From positions 9,148 to 73,147 of the forward strand of contig CAZKVU010000003.1 in the NCBI GenBank assembly GCA_964556475.1: a stretch of DNA of 64,000 nucleotides, in the 5' to 3' direction. The notes beneath the pieces are model-generated. The model made no database searches. It was not told the origin of the DNA and saw only the letters and a program-made list of their open reading frames with translations. This DNA is from CAZKVU01 sp964556475. GTDB taxonomy: Bacteria; Patescibacteriota; Microgenomatia; UBA1406; HO2-37-13b. The translations under genes were made by a program, and so were the position numbers. Shown piece by piece: positions 1-11,156 of the stretch (its first letter is position 1; each line of letters opens with the position of its first letter).

Positions 1-878
1 CATTTAAGAAGGTTCCTGGAAAGACTCAGGAAATCGAAGGCAATATCGGCAGTGGGTTTGTAATCTCCAAAGATGGCTATATTGTGACCAATAAACATGT
101 TGTCGCCGATACTGAAGCTCACTTCAAAGTTATTACTAATGATGGAAAACAGCACGATGTTACAAAAATTTCTCGTGATCCATTAAATGATCTTGCTATT
201 GTAAAAATCGAGGCCAGCGAACTCAGGCCGCTCAAGCTTGCCGACTCAGATAATATTAAACTTGGCCAGACTGTTATAGCTATTGGTACACCACTGGGTC
301 AATTCACAAACACCGTCACTACCGGAATTATTTCCGGATTAGGTAGAGGTATTGTTGCTAATACAGACCTAGAAGGTTCAGTTGAAAGGCTTGATAATGT
401 TATCCAAACAGATGCGGCAATAAACCCGGGAAATTCTGGTGGCCCATTGATTAGCTCAGATGGATTAGTTGTTGGGGTTAATACGGCAATTTCGAGTTCC
501 GGCCAAAATATAGGATTCGCAATTCCTTCAAATGTTGTGTCTGATCTTATTAGTAATTTTGATAGTACAACAAGTCAGATTCAAAGACCATTCCTCGGTG
601 TTCGCTATCAGGCAATAACCAAACAAGCTGCTATTCTTAATGATGTTCCACAAGGCGTGTTTGTGATCGATCTAATAAAAGACTCACCCGCAGAAAAAGC
701 AGGTATTCTCAAAGGGGATATCATCACTGAATATAATGGTACGAAAATTAATGGGGAAACCGATACGCTTCAAAAAATGCTATCGCAATCAAAGATTGGC
801 TCCACAGTCATAATAACTGTTTGGCGTGATGGCAAAACACTTACCAAATCGGTTAAGCTTGAAGTATTTGATCAATAA
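1..878 (+). CDS. HtrA/DegP-family serine protease with PDZ domain (5' partial)
   Basis: Trypsin-like envelope protease of the HtrA family, which degrades or refolds damaged exported proteins. The reading frame is open to the window edge (codons in phase with base 3), so the first ATG-like codon at 84 is not the true start; the N-terminal anchor lies outside. The catalytic triad is visible: His in TNKHVV (codon 96-98), Asp in NDLAIV (codon 189-191) and Ser in GNSGGPL (codon 435-437). A PDZ domain fills the C-terminal third (GVFVIDLIKDSPAEKAGI onward). It ends 17 bases before the next gene. Family assignment is firm; substrate unknown. Confidence 0.95.
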   Translation, partial: FKKVPGKTQEIEGNIGSGFVISKDGYIVTNKHVVADTEAHFKVITNDGKQHDVTKISRDPLNDLAIVKIEASELRPLKLADSDNIKLGQTVIAIGTPLGQFTNTVTTGIISGLGRGIVANTDLEGSVERLDNVIQTDAAINPGNSGGPLISSDGLVVGVNTAISSSGQNIGFAIPSNVVSDLISNFDSTTSQIQRPFLGVRYQAITKQAAILNDVPQGVFVIDLIKDSPAEKAGILKGDIITEYNGTKINGETDTLQKMLSQSKIGSTVIITVWRDGKTLTKSVKLEVFDQ

Positions 879-895
879 TCATAATCGCGTAAAAA

Positions 896-1720
896 ATGAA
901 CGTCTATAATTTTAGTGATATCCATCAACATGTTTCTCGCATCCTTGATAAATCGGATCGTGTATTTCTAGAAGGTTTGCGAAAGGATAATATTATCTCT
1001 TCAAAACTCGATATTAATGCATATGCAGACATCGTATCTGAATATGATAGAAGGATAGAGGATATTCTTGTTGACGAATTAGCAAAAGTATATCCAGAGA
1101 TCGGATTTATCACTGAAGAAGCAACGGATAGAAATAAAAAAAAATGGAACTGGATCATTGACCCAATCGATGGCACATTTAATTTCGTTCATGGTGTGCA
1201 AACATGTGGGACATCAATTTCTTTATGGCACGAAAATGATCCATATTATGGTGTTATGTCTTTTCCGGCAATGACCGAACGGGCTCATGCCATAAAAGGA
1301 GAGGGGATATATTCAAATAATGTTCGCCTTCCATCACAACATACTCGAATCACACCGATGCCGTCGCCTTTATTCTCATCACTTGCGCAAATGGAAAACC
1401 TTTTAACCATGTTTCAGGAAATAGCACGACTCGTTTCATATCCCCGCACATTTGCCTCAAGTGTCTATCATATCTATCTCACGACGACTCATAAGGCAGA
1501 TTTAACCGTGATCGTTAATAATGAAATTTGGGATATTGCAAATGCTGAACTTTTTGCACATGAGGCTGGTTTATACATTGAGTACCCATGGATTAAGCCG
1601 GACGTGCATGATGTACGTCGCGAATACGACCAAGCAGTCATTCTTGGTGAGGAAGAACTGGTTAAAAAAATCTCAGAACGATTTAAACAACTCTATTCGA
1701 ATAGTAGGGATTTAATCTAA
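896..1720 (+). CDS. Inositol monophosphatase family protein
   Basis: Mg-dependent sugar-phosphate phosphatase of the IMPase/SuhB/CysQ superfamily, 274 aa, the normal length. Metal-binding motifs are visible: E74-E75 in ITEEATD, D89 and D92 in the DPIDGTFN signature, and D213 in the C-terminal WDIANAELFAHEAG motif. It may act on inositol phosphate, fructose-1,6-bisphosphate or PAP; sequence alone does not decide. A CATAAT -10-like hexamer (880-885) lies 10 bases before the ATG, so it may have its own promoter behind the HtrA gene. Confidence 0.9.
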   Translation: MNVYNFSDIHQHVSRILDKSDRVFLEGLRKDNIISSKLDINAYADIVSEYDRRIEDILVDELAKVYPEIGFITEEATDRNKKKWNWIIDPIDGTFNFVHGVQTCGTSISLWHENDPYYGVMSFPAMTERAHAIKGEGIYSNNVRLPSQHTRITPMPSPLFSSLAQMENLLTMFQEIARLVSYPRTFASSVYHIYLTTTHKADLTVIVNNEIWDIANAELFAHEAGLYIEYPWIKPDVHDVRREYDQAVILGEEELVKKISERFKQLYSNSRDLI

Positions 1721-1739
1721 TCTACATAAAGCCTTACCA

Positions 1740-1763
1740 ACCTGAGTCGTCATCATCTCAGGT
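1740..1763. repeat. Perfect inverted repeat upstream of hisS
   Basis: ACCTGAG and CTCAGGT form a 7-bp perfect inverted repeat around a 10-base spacer. It lies just downstream of the IMPase gene and covers the position where the hisS -35 box would be. It has no following T-run, so an operator or a weak termination hairpin are both possible. Confidence 0.45.
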
Positions 1764-1771
1764 CATTCTGT

Positions 1772-1777
1772 TATAAT
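1772..1777 (+). promoter_or_regulatory. -10 box of hisS (leaderless)
   Basis: Perfect TATAAT ending 7 bases before the hisS ATG. Transcription would start at or next to the start codon. No convincing -35 hexamer is seen. Confidence 0.7.
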
Positions 1778-1784
1778 TATCTTC

Positions 1785-3026
1785 ATGTCATCTGACCAGA
1801 ATATGCAACCACTTAAAGGTTTTCGGGATTTTATGGGACCAGAAGCTCGTAAAAGGAACTGGCTCATATCTCGTATTCGTGCTGTTTTCGAACGGTTTGG
1901 TTTTGAACCGCTTGAAACACCTACACTTGAGTACGAATCACTCCTTATGGGTAAATATGGAGCAGAAGCCGAAAAATTAATTTATCGATTTGAGGATAAT
2001 GGGGAGCGTCGAGTTGCAATGAGATATGATCAGACCGTTCCTATGGCCCGTGTAATAGCAACACATCAAAATGATATTGCAGTACCGTATAAAAGATATC
2101 AAATACAAAATGTCTGGAGGGCCGATAAACCTCAAAAGGGGAGATATCGTGAATTTCTCCAGTGCGATGCTGATATTATCGGTTCATCATCAAGCATTTC
2201 AGATGCTGAAATCCTCGCTGTTTATTATGCAATCTTTCAGGAAATTGGTATTTCATCACTGAAACTTAAAATAAATGATCGAACTCAGCTTATTGAGAGT
2301 ATCAAACAGGGTGGAGTGCCTGAAGATAAAATTTTTTCTGTCATTCAGACGATCGACAAACTCGATAAAAAATCAGCGGATGATGTTGCCGAGGAATTGG
2401 ATGAAAAAGGAATTGCTCAAAGTAGAGAGCTTATACAATCCCTTCAGCAACTACAACCCACAGATCAACTACAAACTATCATAAACGCTGCTACTCGGCT
2501 CGGTGTGCCTGAGAATGTTTTTGAATTCACACCAACGCTTGCAAGAGGTTTAGATTATTATACCGGCATGATTTTCGAAGGCATTGTCCCTGAGTACACA
2601 GCGGGATCTGTTGGAGGCGGTGGAAGATATGATAAACTTATCGGCAATTTGGTAAATATTGATATGCCTGCAGTTGGTTTTGGACTGGGATTCGATCGTA
2701 CCTTGGAGGCGGCAGAAGAACTTGGAAAAATCCCATCAAATATTGGCTCTTCTCAGGTTCTCGTTACGATCTTTGATGAGCAACTTATTGAAAAATCACT
2801 TCAGATTACTTCTTTGCTACGAAATAATAACATTAATACTGAATGCTACACTGATTTTACATCGAAAATTGACAAGCAGCTTAAATACGCAGATAGAAAA
2901 AAGATTCAGTATGTAGTTATTATTGGACCGGAAGAAGCTGAGAATAATAATGCCGTTCTGAAGAACATGCAAACAGGAGAGCAGGAAACAATTTCTATTG
3001 ACCAACTTGTTAGCCGTATTTCCTAA
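1785..3026 (+). CDS. hisS: Histidyl-tRNA synthetase
   Basis: Class II aminoacyl-tRNA synthetase that charges tRNA-His in the cytoplasm. At 413 aa it has the usual HisRS size. Visible signatures are the N-terminal [16 protein letters not shown] start, motif 2 ([20 protein letters not shown]), the histidine-binding ARGLDYYTG element, GGGRYD, and a C-terminal anticodon-binding domain from about residue 320. The ATG is chosen because it follows a TATAAT box by 7 bases. It is followed after 5 bases by the release factor gene, so the two are probably one transcript. Confidence 0.97.
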   Translation: MSSDQNMQPLKGFRDFMGPEARKRNWLISRIRAVFERFGFEPLETPTLEYESLLMGKYGAEAEKLIYRFEDNGERRVAMRYDQTVPMARVIATHQNDIAVPYKRYQIQNVWRADKPQKGRYREFLQCDADIIGSSSSISDAEILAVYYAIFQEIGISSLKLKINDRTQLIESIKQGGVPEDKIFSVIQTIDKLDKKSADDVAEELDEKGIAQSRELIQSLQQLQPTDQLQTIINAATRLGVPENVFEFTPTLARGLDYYTGMIFEGIVPEYTAGSVGGGGRYDKLIGNLVNIDMPAVGFGLGFDRTLEAAEELGKIPSNIGSSQVLVTIFDEQLIEKSLQITSLLRNNNINTECYTDFTSKIDKQLKYADRKKIQYVVIIGPEEAENNNAVLKNMQTGEQETISIDQLVSRIS

Positions 3027-3031
3027 TAATT

Positions 3032-3727
3032 ATGCTCAACATAAATCCGAATACTGCAATTATTGAGGTGAATCCAGGCGTCGGCGGTGACGAGTCTAAA
3101 ATCTGGATGCAGGACTTATTGAACTCTTACATACGGTATGCTCAACGACAAGGGTATGCGGTTGAAAATCTTGATGAAAACTCAATAAAAGTAAAAGGGG
3201 ATAATATTTTTTACAAGTTTGAGAAGGAAACAGGGGTTCATAGGGTGCAACGCATACCTAAAACAGAAAAAAGGGGAAGAGTCCATACATCAACAGCGGT
3301 TGTTCTTGTGATGCCAAATATTATCCAAACCCATGCAAATCAAATTCCTCCACATGAACTTGAGTGGCAGTTTTATCGTTCCGGGGGGTCTGGAGGTCAG
3401 AATGTAAATAAAGTCAATACAGCAGTCCGCCTCATTCATAAACCAACAGGCATTACTGTTACCTGCTCGCAAGAAAGAACACAACAAGCAAACCGACAAA
3501 TAGCCATGCAGCTTCTCCTTGGAAAACTATATCAACGCGATGAAGAAAAAAGACAAGGATTGCATGATTCGTTTGTTGAGGACAAAGGAACAGGGCTCCG
3601 TGCTGAAAAAATTCGCACGTATAATTTCCCACAAAATCGTTTAACTGATCATAGAACAGGAATGACTGTTCATAGTCTTTCGCAGATTATTGATAAAGGT
3701 GAATGGGAACGAATATTTACTTCCTAG
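3032..3727 (+). CDS. prfA: Class I peptide chain release factor, RF1-type, lacking domain 1
   Basis: Release factor that hydrolyses peptidyl-tRNA at stop codons. The catalytic GGQ is at residues 121-123 ([16 protein letters not shown]). The tripeptide position reads PKT (76-78), matching the PxT of RF1 (UAA/UAG) rather than the SPF of RF2. The start [13 protein letters not shown] corresponds to RF1 domain 2, so the roughly 100-residue N-terminal domain 1 is missing: 231 aa against about 360. No upstream in-frame ORF could supply it because hisS ends 5 bases before. It could be a lineage-specific short RF1 or a specialised rescue factor. Confidence 0.85.
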   Translation: MLNINPNTAIIEVNPGVGGDESKIWMQDLLNSYIRYAQRQGYAVENLDENSIKVKGDNIFYKFEKETGVHRVQRIPKTEKRGRVHTSTAVVLVMPNIIQTHANQIPPHELEWQFYRSGGSGGQNVNKVNTAVRLIHKPTGITVTCSQERTQQANRQIAMQLLLGKLYQRDEEKRQGLHDSFVEDKGTGLRAEKIRTYNFPQNRLTDHRTGMTVHSLSQIIDKGEWERIFTS

Positions 3728-3749
3728 TTGTAACTTTGCCAGGCTGTGC

Positions 3750-3755
3750 TATAAT
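3750..3755 (+). promoter_or_regulatory. -10 box of rpmE (leaderless)
   Basis: Perfect TATAAT, 8 bases before the L31 start codon, in the short gap after the release factor gene. Confidence 0.7.
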
Positions 3756-3763
3756 TGTAATCT

Positions 3764-4096
3764 ATGAAAAAAGGGATTCATCCAACAATGCATCCGGTAG
3801 TTTTTGTTGATGGTCAACATCAAATAATCACAAAGTCTACCAGAACATCAGAGAAAACCATTGATATTGATGGTGTGATGCATTATGTCATTTCAATTGA
3901 CGTGAGTTCCTATACACATCCACTTTATACTGGTGAGAAACGATTTGTTGATACTCTTGGACAAGTTGGCCGATTCCAGGAAAAGCAAAAGAAAGCAGAA
4001 GCATTCAGAAAGAGTCTTATTCAAAAGAAAGGCACAACTGAAGTTAGAAAACAAGAAAAAGCTAAATCACTCAAAGATCTCCTCTTAGAAGTCTAA
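3764..4096 (+). CDS. rpmE: 50S ribosomal protein L31 with C-terminal extension
   Basis: Large-subunit ribosomal protein L31. The N-terminus MKKGIHPTMHPVVF and the core YTHPLYTGEKRFVDTLGQVG match the family. None of the zinc-binding cysteines is present, so it is a zinc-independent (C-) form. At 110 aa it is longer than the usual 65-90; the last 35-40 residues are a lysine- and glutamate-rich tail. It has its own TATAAT box, and the hypothetical gene follows after 9 bases. Confidence 0.93.
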   Translation: MKKGIHPTMHPVVFVDGQHQIITKSTRTSEKTIDIDGVMHYVISIDVSSYTHPLYTGEKRFVDTLGQVGRFQEKQKKAEAFRKSLIQKKGTTEVRKQEKAKSLKDLLLEV

Positions 4097-4105
4097 AAAC
4101 TCAAT

Positions 4106-4381
4106 ATGGTAACAGAATCTGACACAGTAAATGGTCAGGCTATTAACCTCAACGACCTTGCAACATGGCAAAATGCTGAGCCGGAAAATAGAGCCGCTAT
4201 ATGTATGCAATTAGGGTTCTTGCCTAGCGGGGAGGCTCTGGCAGTATTAGGTGGATTCATTGATAAAGCCCTTACTCGAGAAGATGGACGAGAAATCAAT
4301 CCTGGTTTAGCAATCTATTATTCCAGGTTTGCTCAGCAGGAACTTGGAGCTGTTGAACCCCCACTACCACGAGTCTCCTAA
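4106..4381 (+). CDS. Hypothetical protein, 91 aa
   Basis: I do not recognise this protein. It is soluble and acidic, with no membrane segment, signal peptide or cysteine motif beyond one Cys. Residues 16-80 look helical (NLNDLATWQNAEPENRAA, then LAVLGGFIDKAL). It follows rpmE by 9 bases with no ribosome binding site, so co-transcription with rpmE is likely. gyrB follows with its own promoter. Confidence 0.6.
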   Translation: MVTESDTVNGQAINLNDLATWQNAEPENRAAICMQLGFLPSGEALAVLGGFIDKALTREDGREINPGLAIYYSRFAQQELGAVEPPLPRVS

Positions 4382-4408
4382 CAAAGACTCAAATAAGCCC
4401 TCCTCAGC

Positions 4409-4437
4409 TTGCTTTTAGCACCCGTTTTAGGTATACT
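4409..4437 (+). promoter_or_regulatory. gyrB promoter (-35 TTGCTT, -10 TATACT)
   Basis: TTGCTT (4409-4414), a 17-base spacer, then TATACT (4432-4437), which ends 8 bases before the gyrB ATG. This is one of the few promoters here with a recognisable -35 box. The transcript would be leaderless or nearly so. Confidence 0.7.
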
Positions 4438-4442
4438 TTTAA

Positions 4443-6371
<1,929 letters not shown>

Positions 6372-6406
6372 CATAGGCCAATCCATTATTAGTTTATTTA
6401 TTAAAT

Positions 6407-6913
6407 ATGCATACAACACTAACAGCAGGAGACGTTCCTGATAAAATGAACGCTCTTATAGAAATCTCGCAAGGTTCGAGCGTTAAGTATGAAATGGATA
6501 AGGAAACTGGATTTCTCTTTGTTGATCGTTTTACACATGGAGCAATGTTTTATCCGTTTAATTACGGATATATTCCTGGTACATCAGCCGAAGATGGAGA
6601 TGCGCTTGATATATTAGTCATTTCAACATATGCTGTGCAACCTGGAACTGTTATTCCTTCTCGCGCTATCGGCATGCTAGAAATGGAGGACGAAGCAGGT
6701 ATTGACACGAAAATAATAGCCGTACCGCATCATAAAGTTGATCCATTTTATAAGGAAGTTCAGGATATTTCCGATCTTCCGGAAATGGTAAAAGCCAAAA
6801 TTAAAAACTTTTTTGATCGTTACAAAGATCTTGAAGAGGGAAAATGGGTAAAAACCAAAGATTTTCTATCAAAAGATAAGGCTATTGAAGCCATTAAGGC
6901 AGCAATGAAGTAA
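6407..6913 (+). CDS. ppa: Inorganic pyrophosphatase (family I)
   Basis: Soluble Mg-dependent enzyme that hydrolyses pyrophosphate and pulls biosynthetic reactions forward. At 168 aa it matches bacterial family I enzymes. Visible motifs: [18 protein letters not shown] (substrate-binding Lys and Glu), [12 protein letters not shown] and the signature DGDALDILV with its metal-binding Asp residues. A weak TATTTA hexamer (6395-6400) sits 6 bases before the ATG, so it may be transcribed both with gyrB and from its own start. Confidence 0.96.
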   Translation: MHTTLTAGDVPDKMNALIEISQGSSVKYEMDKETGFLFVDRFTHGAMFYPFNYGYIPGTSAEDGDALDILVISTYAVQPGTVIPSRAIGMLEMEDEAGIDTKIIAVPHHKVDPFYKEVQDISDLPEMVKAKIKNFFDRYKDLEEGKWVKTKDFLSKDKAIEAIKAAMK

Positions 6914-6932
6914 AACAAAAAAAATTATTCTT

Positions 6933-9632
6933 ATGGAAGAAGAAACAGACGACACAATCGAACAAACAGATGAAACAGAGCTGGTAGAAGAAGCTGAAGA
7001 ATCTGAAAGCGAATCAGAAGTACAGTCAGAAGCCGTTGAAACGAGCATGGTTCAACAGGGTAGCTTTGACGGTACTAATGATGATCCTAATGTTCTTGTA
7101 GCTCCAATTACTGGAGAAATGAAGCGATCGTATTTGAATTATGCGATGTCTGTTATTGTGGCTCGAGCTCTTCCGGATATTCGTGACGGTCTAAAGCCTG
7201 TTCATCGAAGAATATTATATTCAATGCATCGCCTTGGCTTAAATCATAAAGCTAAGTTCTCAAAATCAGCTACTGTAGTCGGTGATGTGCTGGGTAAGTA
7301 CCATCCACACGGTGATTCAGCACTCTATATGTCGCTTGTCAGAATGGGTCAAGATTTTTCAATGAGATATCCACTCATCTGGGGCCAGGGAAACTTCGGT
7401 TCTATTGATGGCGATATGCCTGCAGCAATGAGGTACACCGAAGCAAAGATGACGGCAATTGCCGATGAAATGCTTGTTGATATTGACAAAGACACAGTTG
7501 GATGGAGAGATAACTTTGATGGAAGACTGCAAGAACCTATTTGCCTTCCAGCAAAACTACCTAACCTTCTATTGATGGGCTCTGAAGGTATTGCAGTTGG
7601 TATGGCAACAAAGATACCTCCTCATAATCTAACAGAAGTGATTGATGCAGTAGTCCATATGATCTCTGGTGTTACTGAGGTAAAAGAGCAGGAAACATCA
7701 AAAGACGGCAGTGATGAACATGAAGATGCTGAACACATTATCTCTTACGATTCACCTTTGGAAGATAAACCTGTCAAACAAAAAATCCAATTTAACACAC
7801 CCGTTTCAGAATTAATTGAGCACGTACAAGGGCCTGATTTCCCAACAGCAGGTAATATTTATGGAGCAGAACAGATCAAACAAGCATATGCAACGGGTAA
7901 AGGAAAAATCCTAGTCAGAGGAACAGTTAACCGAGAAGAAAGTAAGGGCGGAAAAGAATCAATTGTCATCACCGAAATTCCATATCAAGTAAACAAAGCA
8001 AATCTTGTAAAGAAAATTGCTGATTTAGTACATGAGAAAAAAATCATTGGTATTAGTGACTTACGAGATGAATCGGATCGTGATGGTATGCGGGTAGTTG
8101 TCGAGCTGAAACGCGACGCTATTTACAAGAAAATACTTAACAATCTCTATAAATATACTGATCTTCAAACAAGCTTCCCAATAAATATGGTAGCTTTGAT
8201 TGATAACAGGCCTCAAACAGTATCTCTTAAAACAATTCTTGAGCAATATTTACGACATAGGGTAGATGTTATTGCAAAGCGCTCCTTATTTGATCTGAAT
8301 AAAGCTAAATTACGAGCTCATATATTAGAGGGGCTCCTCAAAGCCTTAAACCACATTGATGAAATTGTCGAAATTATTAAAAAAGCTAAAGATGAAGCAG
8401 ATGCAAAGCAAAAATTGATAAAAACTTTTGAATTTTCAGAACTTCAAGCACAAGCAATACTTGATATGCAGCTCAAGCGCCTTACAGGACTTGAGAGACA
8501 AAAGATCGAAGACGAACTTAAGGCTTTACGAGAGCAAATTGCATACTTAGAGGGTATTTTAAGTGATGTGTTTAAAATTTTGGACATTATCAAAACCGAA
8601 CTTGCGGAATTAAGAGAAAAATTCGGTGATGAACGATTAACAAAAGTATTCAAATATGAGCCGGGCAAATTTACTGATGAACAGCTTATCGAAAACAAAG
8701 AAGTTATTGTTACTCTTACCAAAGCTGGATATATTAAAACAGTCCCAAGAAATACATTTAAGGAACAAAAACGCGGAGGGAAGGGAGTTTCCGGTATGAC
8801 AACAAAAGATGAGGACAATGTTGCACTTATTCAAACAGCGCAAACTCATGATTCAATTTTATTCTTCTCAAATGCAGGAAAAGTATATCAGACACGAGTG
8901 TGGGAAATTCCTCAAGGCAGCCGAACATCAAAAGGTAAAGCGCTCGTTAATGTTATTGCGATGCAGCCTGATGAAAAGGTGACATCAATTCTTACATATA
9001 ATCAGGAAAGTACTGAAAATGATACAACCAGTATTTTTATGTGTACAAAATTAGGCACAGTTAAGAGAACTGAATTGAAACTTTTCCAAAATATCAAATC
9101 AAATGGAATCATTGCCATTAAATTGACGACTGGTGACGAACTTTTATGGACCAAAATGACCAGCGAAAACGAACACGTCGTGCTTGCATCACATAATGGA
9201 AAGGCAATTAACTTCACAGTTACTGATGTCCGCCCAACAGGGCGATCGAGTCAGGGAGTTATGGGAATCCGCCTTGATAAGAACGATTCAATTTCTTCAA
9301 TGGATGTATACAATCGTAAAGAAGATCTTAGTTTGCTCGTCTTAACTGAAAATGGTATTGGCAAGCAAACAAAAATAAATCTTTTTCCCTCACAAAAAAG
9401 AGGCGGTAAGGGAGTAAAAATAGCGAATATCGATTCCCGAACAGGACAAATTGCATTCTCAAGCATTGTTAATCAGGACAAAGAAACATTAGTTATTACA
9501 TCTCGACAGGGACAGGTTGTGAAAATTCCTCTTAAGGGCCTACCACAGCTTTCACGGACTGCAAAGGGTGTGATCCTTATGAGGTTTGGAAAGGATCAGG
9601 ATGATGCCGTTGCAGGGGCTACCTTTTTATGA
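6933..9632 (+). CDS. gyrA: DNA gyrase subunit A
   Basis: DNA breakage-reunion subunit of gyrase. The catalytic tyrosine is Tyr168 (AMRYTEAKM). The GyrA box appears as QKRGGKG at about 612 and is echoed at about 821, in the six-bladed C-terminal DNA-wrapping domain, which supports gyrase over ParC. The protein is 899 aa; an acidic N-terminal extension of about 50 residues (E/D/T/S-rich) precedes the conserved start, and a second acidic insertion of about 30 residues lies near 247-280. It begins 19 bases after ppa and its stop overlaps folD as ATGA. Confidence 0.97.
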   Translation: MEEETDDTIEQTDETELVEEAEESESESEVQSEAVETSMVQQGSFDGTNDDPNVLVAPITGEMKRSYLNYAMSVIVARALPDIRDGLKPVHRRILYSMHRLGLNHKAKFSKSATVVGDVLGKYHPHGDSALYMSLVRMGQDFSMRYPLIWGQGNFGSIDGDMPAAMRYTEAKMTAIADEMLVDIDKDTVGWRDNFDGRLQEPICLPAKLPNLLLMGSEGIAVGMATKIPPHNLTEVIDAVVHMISGVTEVKEQETSKDGSDEHEDAEHIISYDSPLEDKPVKQKIQFNTPVSELIEHVQGPDFPTAGNIYGAEQIKQAYATGKGKILVRGTVNREESKGGKESIVITEIPYQVNKANLVKKIADLVHEKKIIGISDLRDESDRDGMRVVVELKRDAIYKKILNNLYKYTDLQTSFPINMVALIDNRPQTVSLKTILEQYLRHRVDVIAKRSLFDLNKAKLRAHILEGLLKALNHIDEIVEIIKKAKDEADAKQKLIKTFEFSELQAQAILDMQLKRLTGLERQKIEDELKALREQIAYLEGILSDVFKILDIIKTELAELREKFGDERLTKVFKYEPGKFTDEQLIENKEVIVTLTKAGYIKTVPRNTFKEQKRGGKGVSGMTTKDEDNVALIQTAQTHDSILFFSNAGKVYQTRVWEIPQGSRTSKGKALVNVIAMQPDEKVTSILTYNQESTENDTTSIFMCTKLGTVKRTELKLFQNIKSNGIIAIKLTTGDELLWTKMTSENEHVVLASHNGKAINFTVTDVRPTGRSSQGVMGIRLDKNDSISSMDVYNRKEDLSLLVLTENGIGKQTKINLFPSQKRGGKGVKIANIDSRTGQIAFSSIVNQDKETLVITSRQGQVVKIPLKGLPQLSRTAKGVILMRFGKDQDDAVAGATFL

Positions 9633-10519
9633 TCATTGACGGAAAAACTCTCGCAAACAAAATTCTTGATTATCTCAAGGAGGAAATCGAGTCTGGTGTG
9701 CAACAGGGTGCACCAAAGCCTCGTTTGGTCATTTTTTCAGTAAAGCCAACTCCAGAGACTGAGTCATTCATGCGTAATAAGAAACGCGCCGCTGAATATA
9801 TTGGTGCAGATTTCGAACTTGAGCTCTATCCTCAAAATCCTCGATTTGAATCATTCGCAAAAAAAATATCTGCAATGGCTCATCGTAGCGACGTTAACGG
9901 AATAATTATTCAGGAGCCTTTACCATCCTCACTGACAACTGTTACAATTTTTGATTATATTCCGATTGAAAAGGAAATCGAAGGCTTTAAGAAAAAGTCG
10001 CCATTTGACTATCCGATTGGTCTTGCTGTACTAACTGCAATTAAGCAAGCATACGGTCAAGGAGATATGTCGCATATAGAAAATATTATGATAGATGCAG
10101 CTCGTGATATTGTCTTCTTTAAAAATGTAACAAAGCGAAAAAAGGTAGTTCTTCTCGGAAGGGGAAAAACAGGTGGCGCTCCAATAGGCGAATCGTTGCG
10201 CAAAGTTAAAATGGGCCATATCAACCTGAATAGTCAGACAAAAAATATTTCTACATCATTTATTCAACAGGCAGACATTATTATTACAGCAGTTGGTAAG
10301 GAAGTCATTACACCAGATATGATCAAACCAGGTGCAGTGCTTATCAGTGTTGGAATGAGAAAAGTTAATGGCATATGGAGAGGTGATTATGACACAAAGA
10401 CCATTGATTCAAAAGCTCTTGCATACACGCCAACTCCCGGCGGAATAGGACCTCTAAACGTTGCATATCTCATGAGCAATCTTGTTCAAGCTTGGAAAAT
10501 GCAGCACAAACTTGCTTAA
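9629..10519 (+). CDS. folD: FolD-like methylenetetrahydrofolate dehydrogenase/cyclohydrolase, divergent
   Basis: Bifunctional one-carbon enzyme family interconverting methylene-, methenyl- and formyl-tetrahydrofolate with NADP. The fold is recognisable from IIQEPLP (Q95), the Rossmann motif [18 protein letters not shown] and the C-terminal [17 protein letters not shown]. It is divergent at the active site: the usual YxxxK reads FMRNK (F47, K51 kept), the DGF aspartate is Glu118 (KEIEGF), and the PCTPxG loop is replaced. Activity may be altered, though lysine and glutamine are retained. Its ATG overlaps the gyrA stop by 4 bases (ATGA), indicating translational coupling. Confidence 0.88.
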   Translation: MIIDGKTLANKILDYLKEEIESGVQQGAPKPRLVIFSVKPTPETESFMRNKKRAAEYIGADFELELYPQNPRFESFAKKISAMAHRSDVNGIIIQEPLPSSLTTVTIFDYIPIEKEIEGFKKKSPFDYPIGLAVLTAIKQAYGQGDMSHIENIMIDAARDIVFFKNVTKRKKVVLLGRGKTGGAPIGESLRKVKMGHINLNSQTKNISTSFIQQADIIITAVGKEVITPDMIKPGAVLISVGMRKVNGIWRGDYDTKTIDSKALAYTPTPGGIGPLNVAYLMSNLVQAWKMQHKLA

Positions 10520-10523
10520 GTCT

Positions 10524-11147
10524 TTAATTACCACATATTCCTTCTGCCCATAACCCTCGCTTATTTTCTTCAGCTTTCCTTTGTGCATCTTTGAATTCAT
10601 TGGAGAATTTATACGGCTCATCATAGGTATATTCATAGGCATATCCCTCAGTAATCATTTGCAGATTAACATTTGTGCCATTTTCAAGGAATACATATCT
10701 CAGTAATCGCCCATATTTATCACGATCGCCTTGTGTCGGATCACTCATAAGCGATATATTACGATTTTCTAATATAGCACGCAGTTTTTGGGATGCTTCC
10801 TTACCAAAGCATTCCACAGGCTTATTCGGGTGAACTGTTTCTGGCGAATCAATGCCAATAAGGCGAACTGTTTTTTTCAACATAGCACCCGATTTATCAT
10901 TAAATTCAACCCCGATTGTATCTCCATCAACAACTTTAATAACTAAAGCCTTCTGAACAACTCCTACATCTTGATTCTTGCTCTGGTCGTTCGATTTTGA
11001 TAAAACATTTCCTTTTGCACTCCGTGAAGGTATTTTTTTGTCTGTAGTGCTTATATTACTGAGAGTTGATAGGGCAGTGATTAATCCCACCAATATGATA
11101 CTAATCAGAACACTCGATGTTTTTGACATTCGAAATTTAAGATTCAT
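10524..11147 (-). CDS. Secreted or membrane-anchored thermonuclease (SNase-like)
   Basis: Staphylococcal-nuclease-family Ca-dependent DNA/RNA endonuclease. After an N-terminal hydrophobic anchor (residues about 11-28) and a charged linker, the SNase core runs from about 68 to 205: VVDGDTIGVEF, RLIGIDSPET (catalytic Arg and Glu), DKYGRLLRYVF (second catalytic Arg) and the NKRGLWA end. It probably acts outside the cell, perhaps scavenging nucleic acid, which would suit a reduced genome. It starts 9 bases after lepA on the same strand, so it is likely co-transcribed. An alternative start is Met7. Confidence 0.93.
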   Translation of the reverse strand: MNLKFRMSKTSSVLISIILVGLITALSTLSNISTTDKKIPSRSAKGNVLSKSNDQSKNQDVGVVQKALVIKVVDGDTIGVEFNDKSGAMLKKTVRLIGIDSPETVHPNKPVECFGKEASQKLRAILENRNISLMSDPTQGDRDKYGRLLRYVFLENGTNVNLQMITEGYAYEYTYDEPYKFSNEFKDAQRKAEENKRGLWAEGICGN

Positions 11148-11156
11148 GAGTATTGC

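Noticed and set aside
8444..8818. 124-aa minus-strand frame opposite gyrA
   Set aside because: Antisense of the GyrA coiled coil; serine-rich translation is typical of reverse-complemented charged helices.
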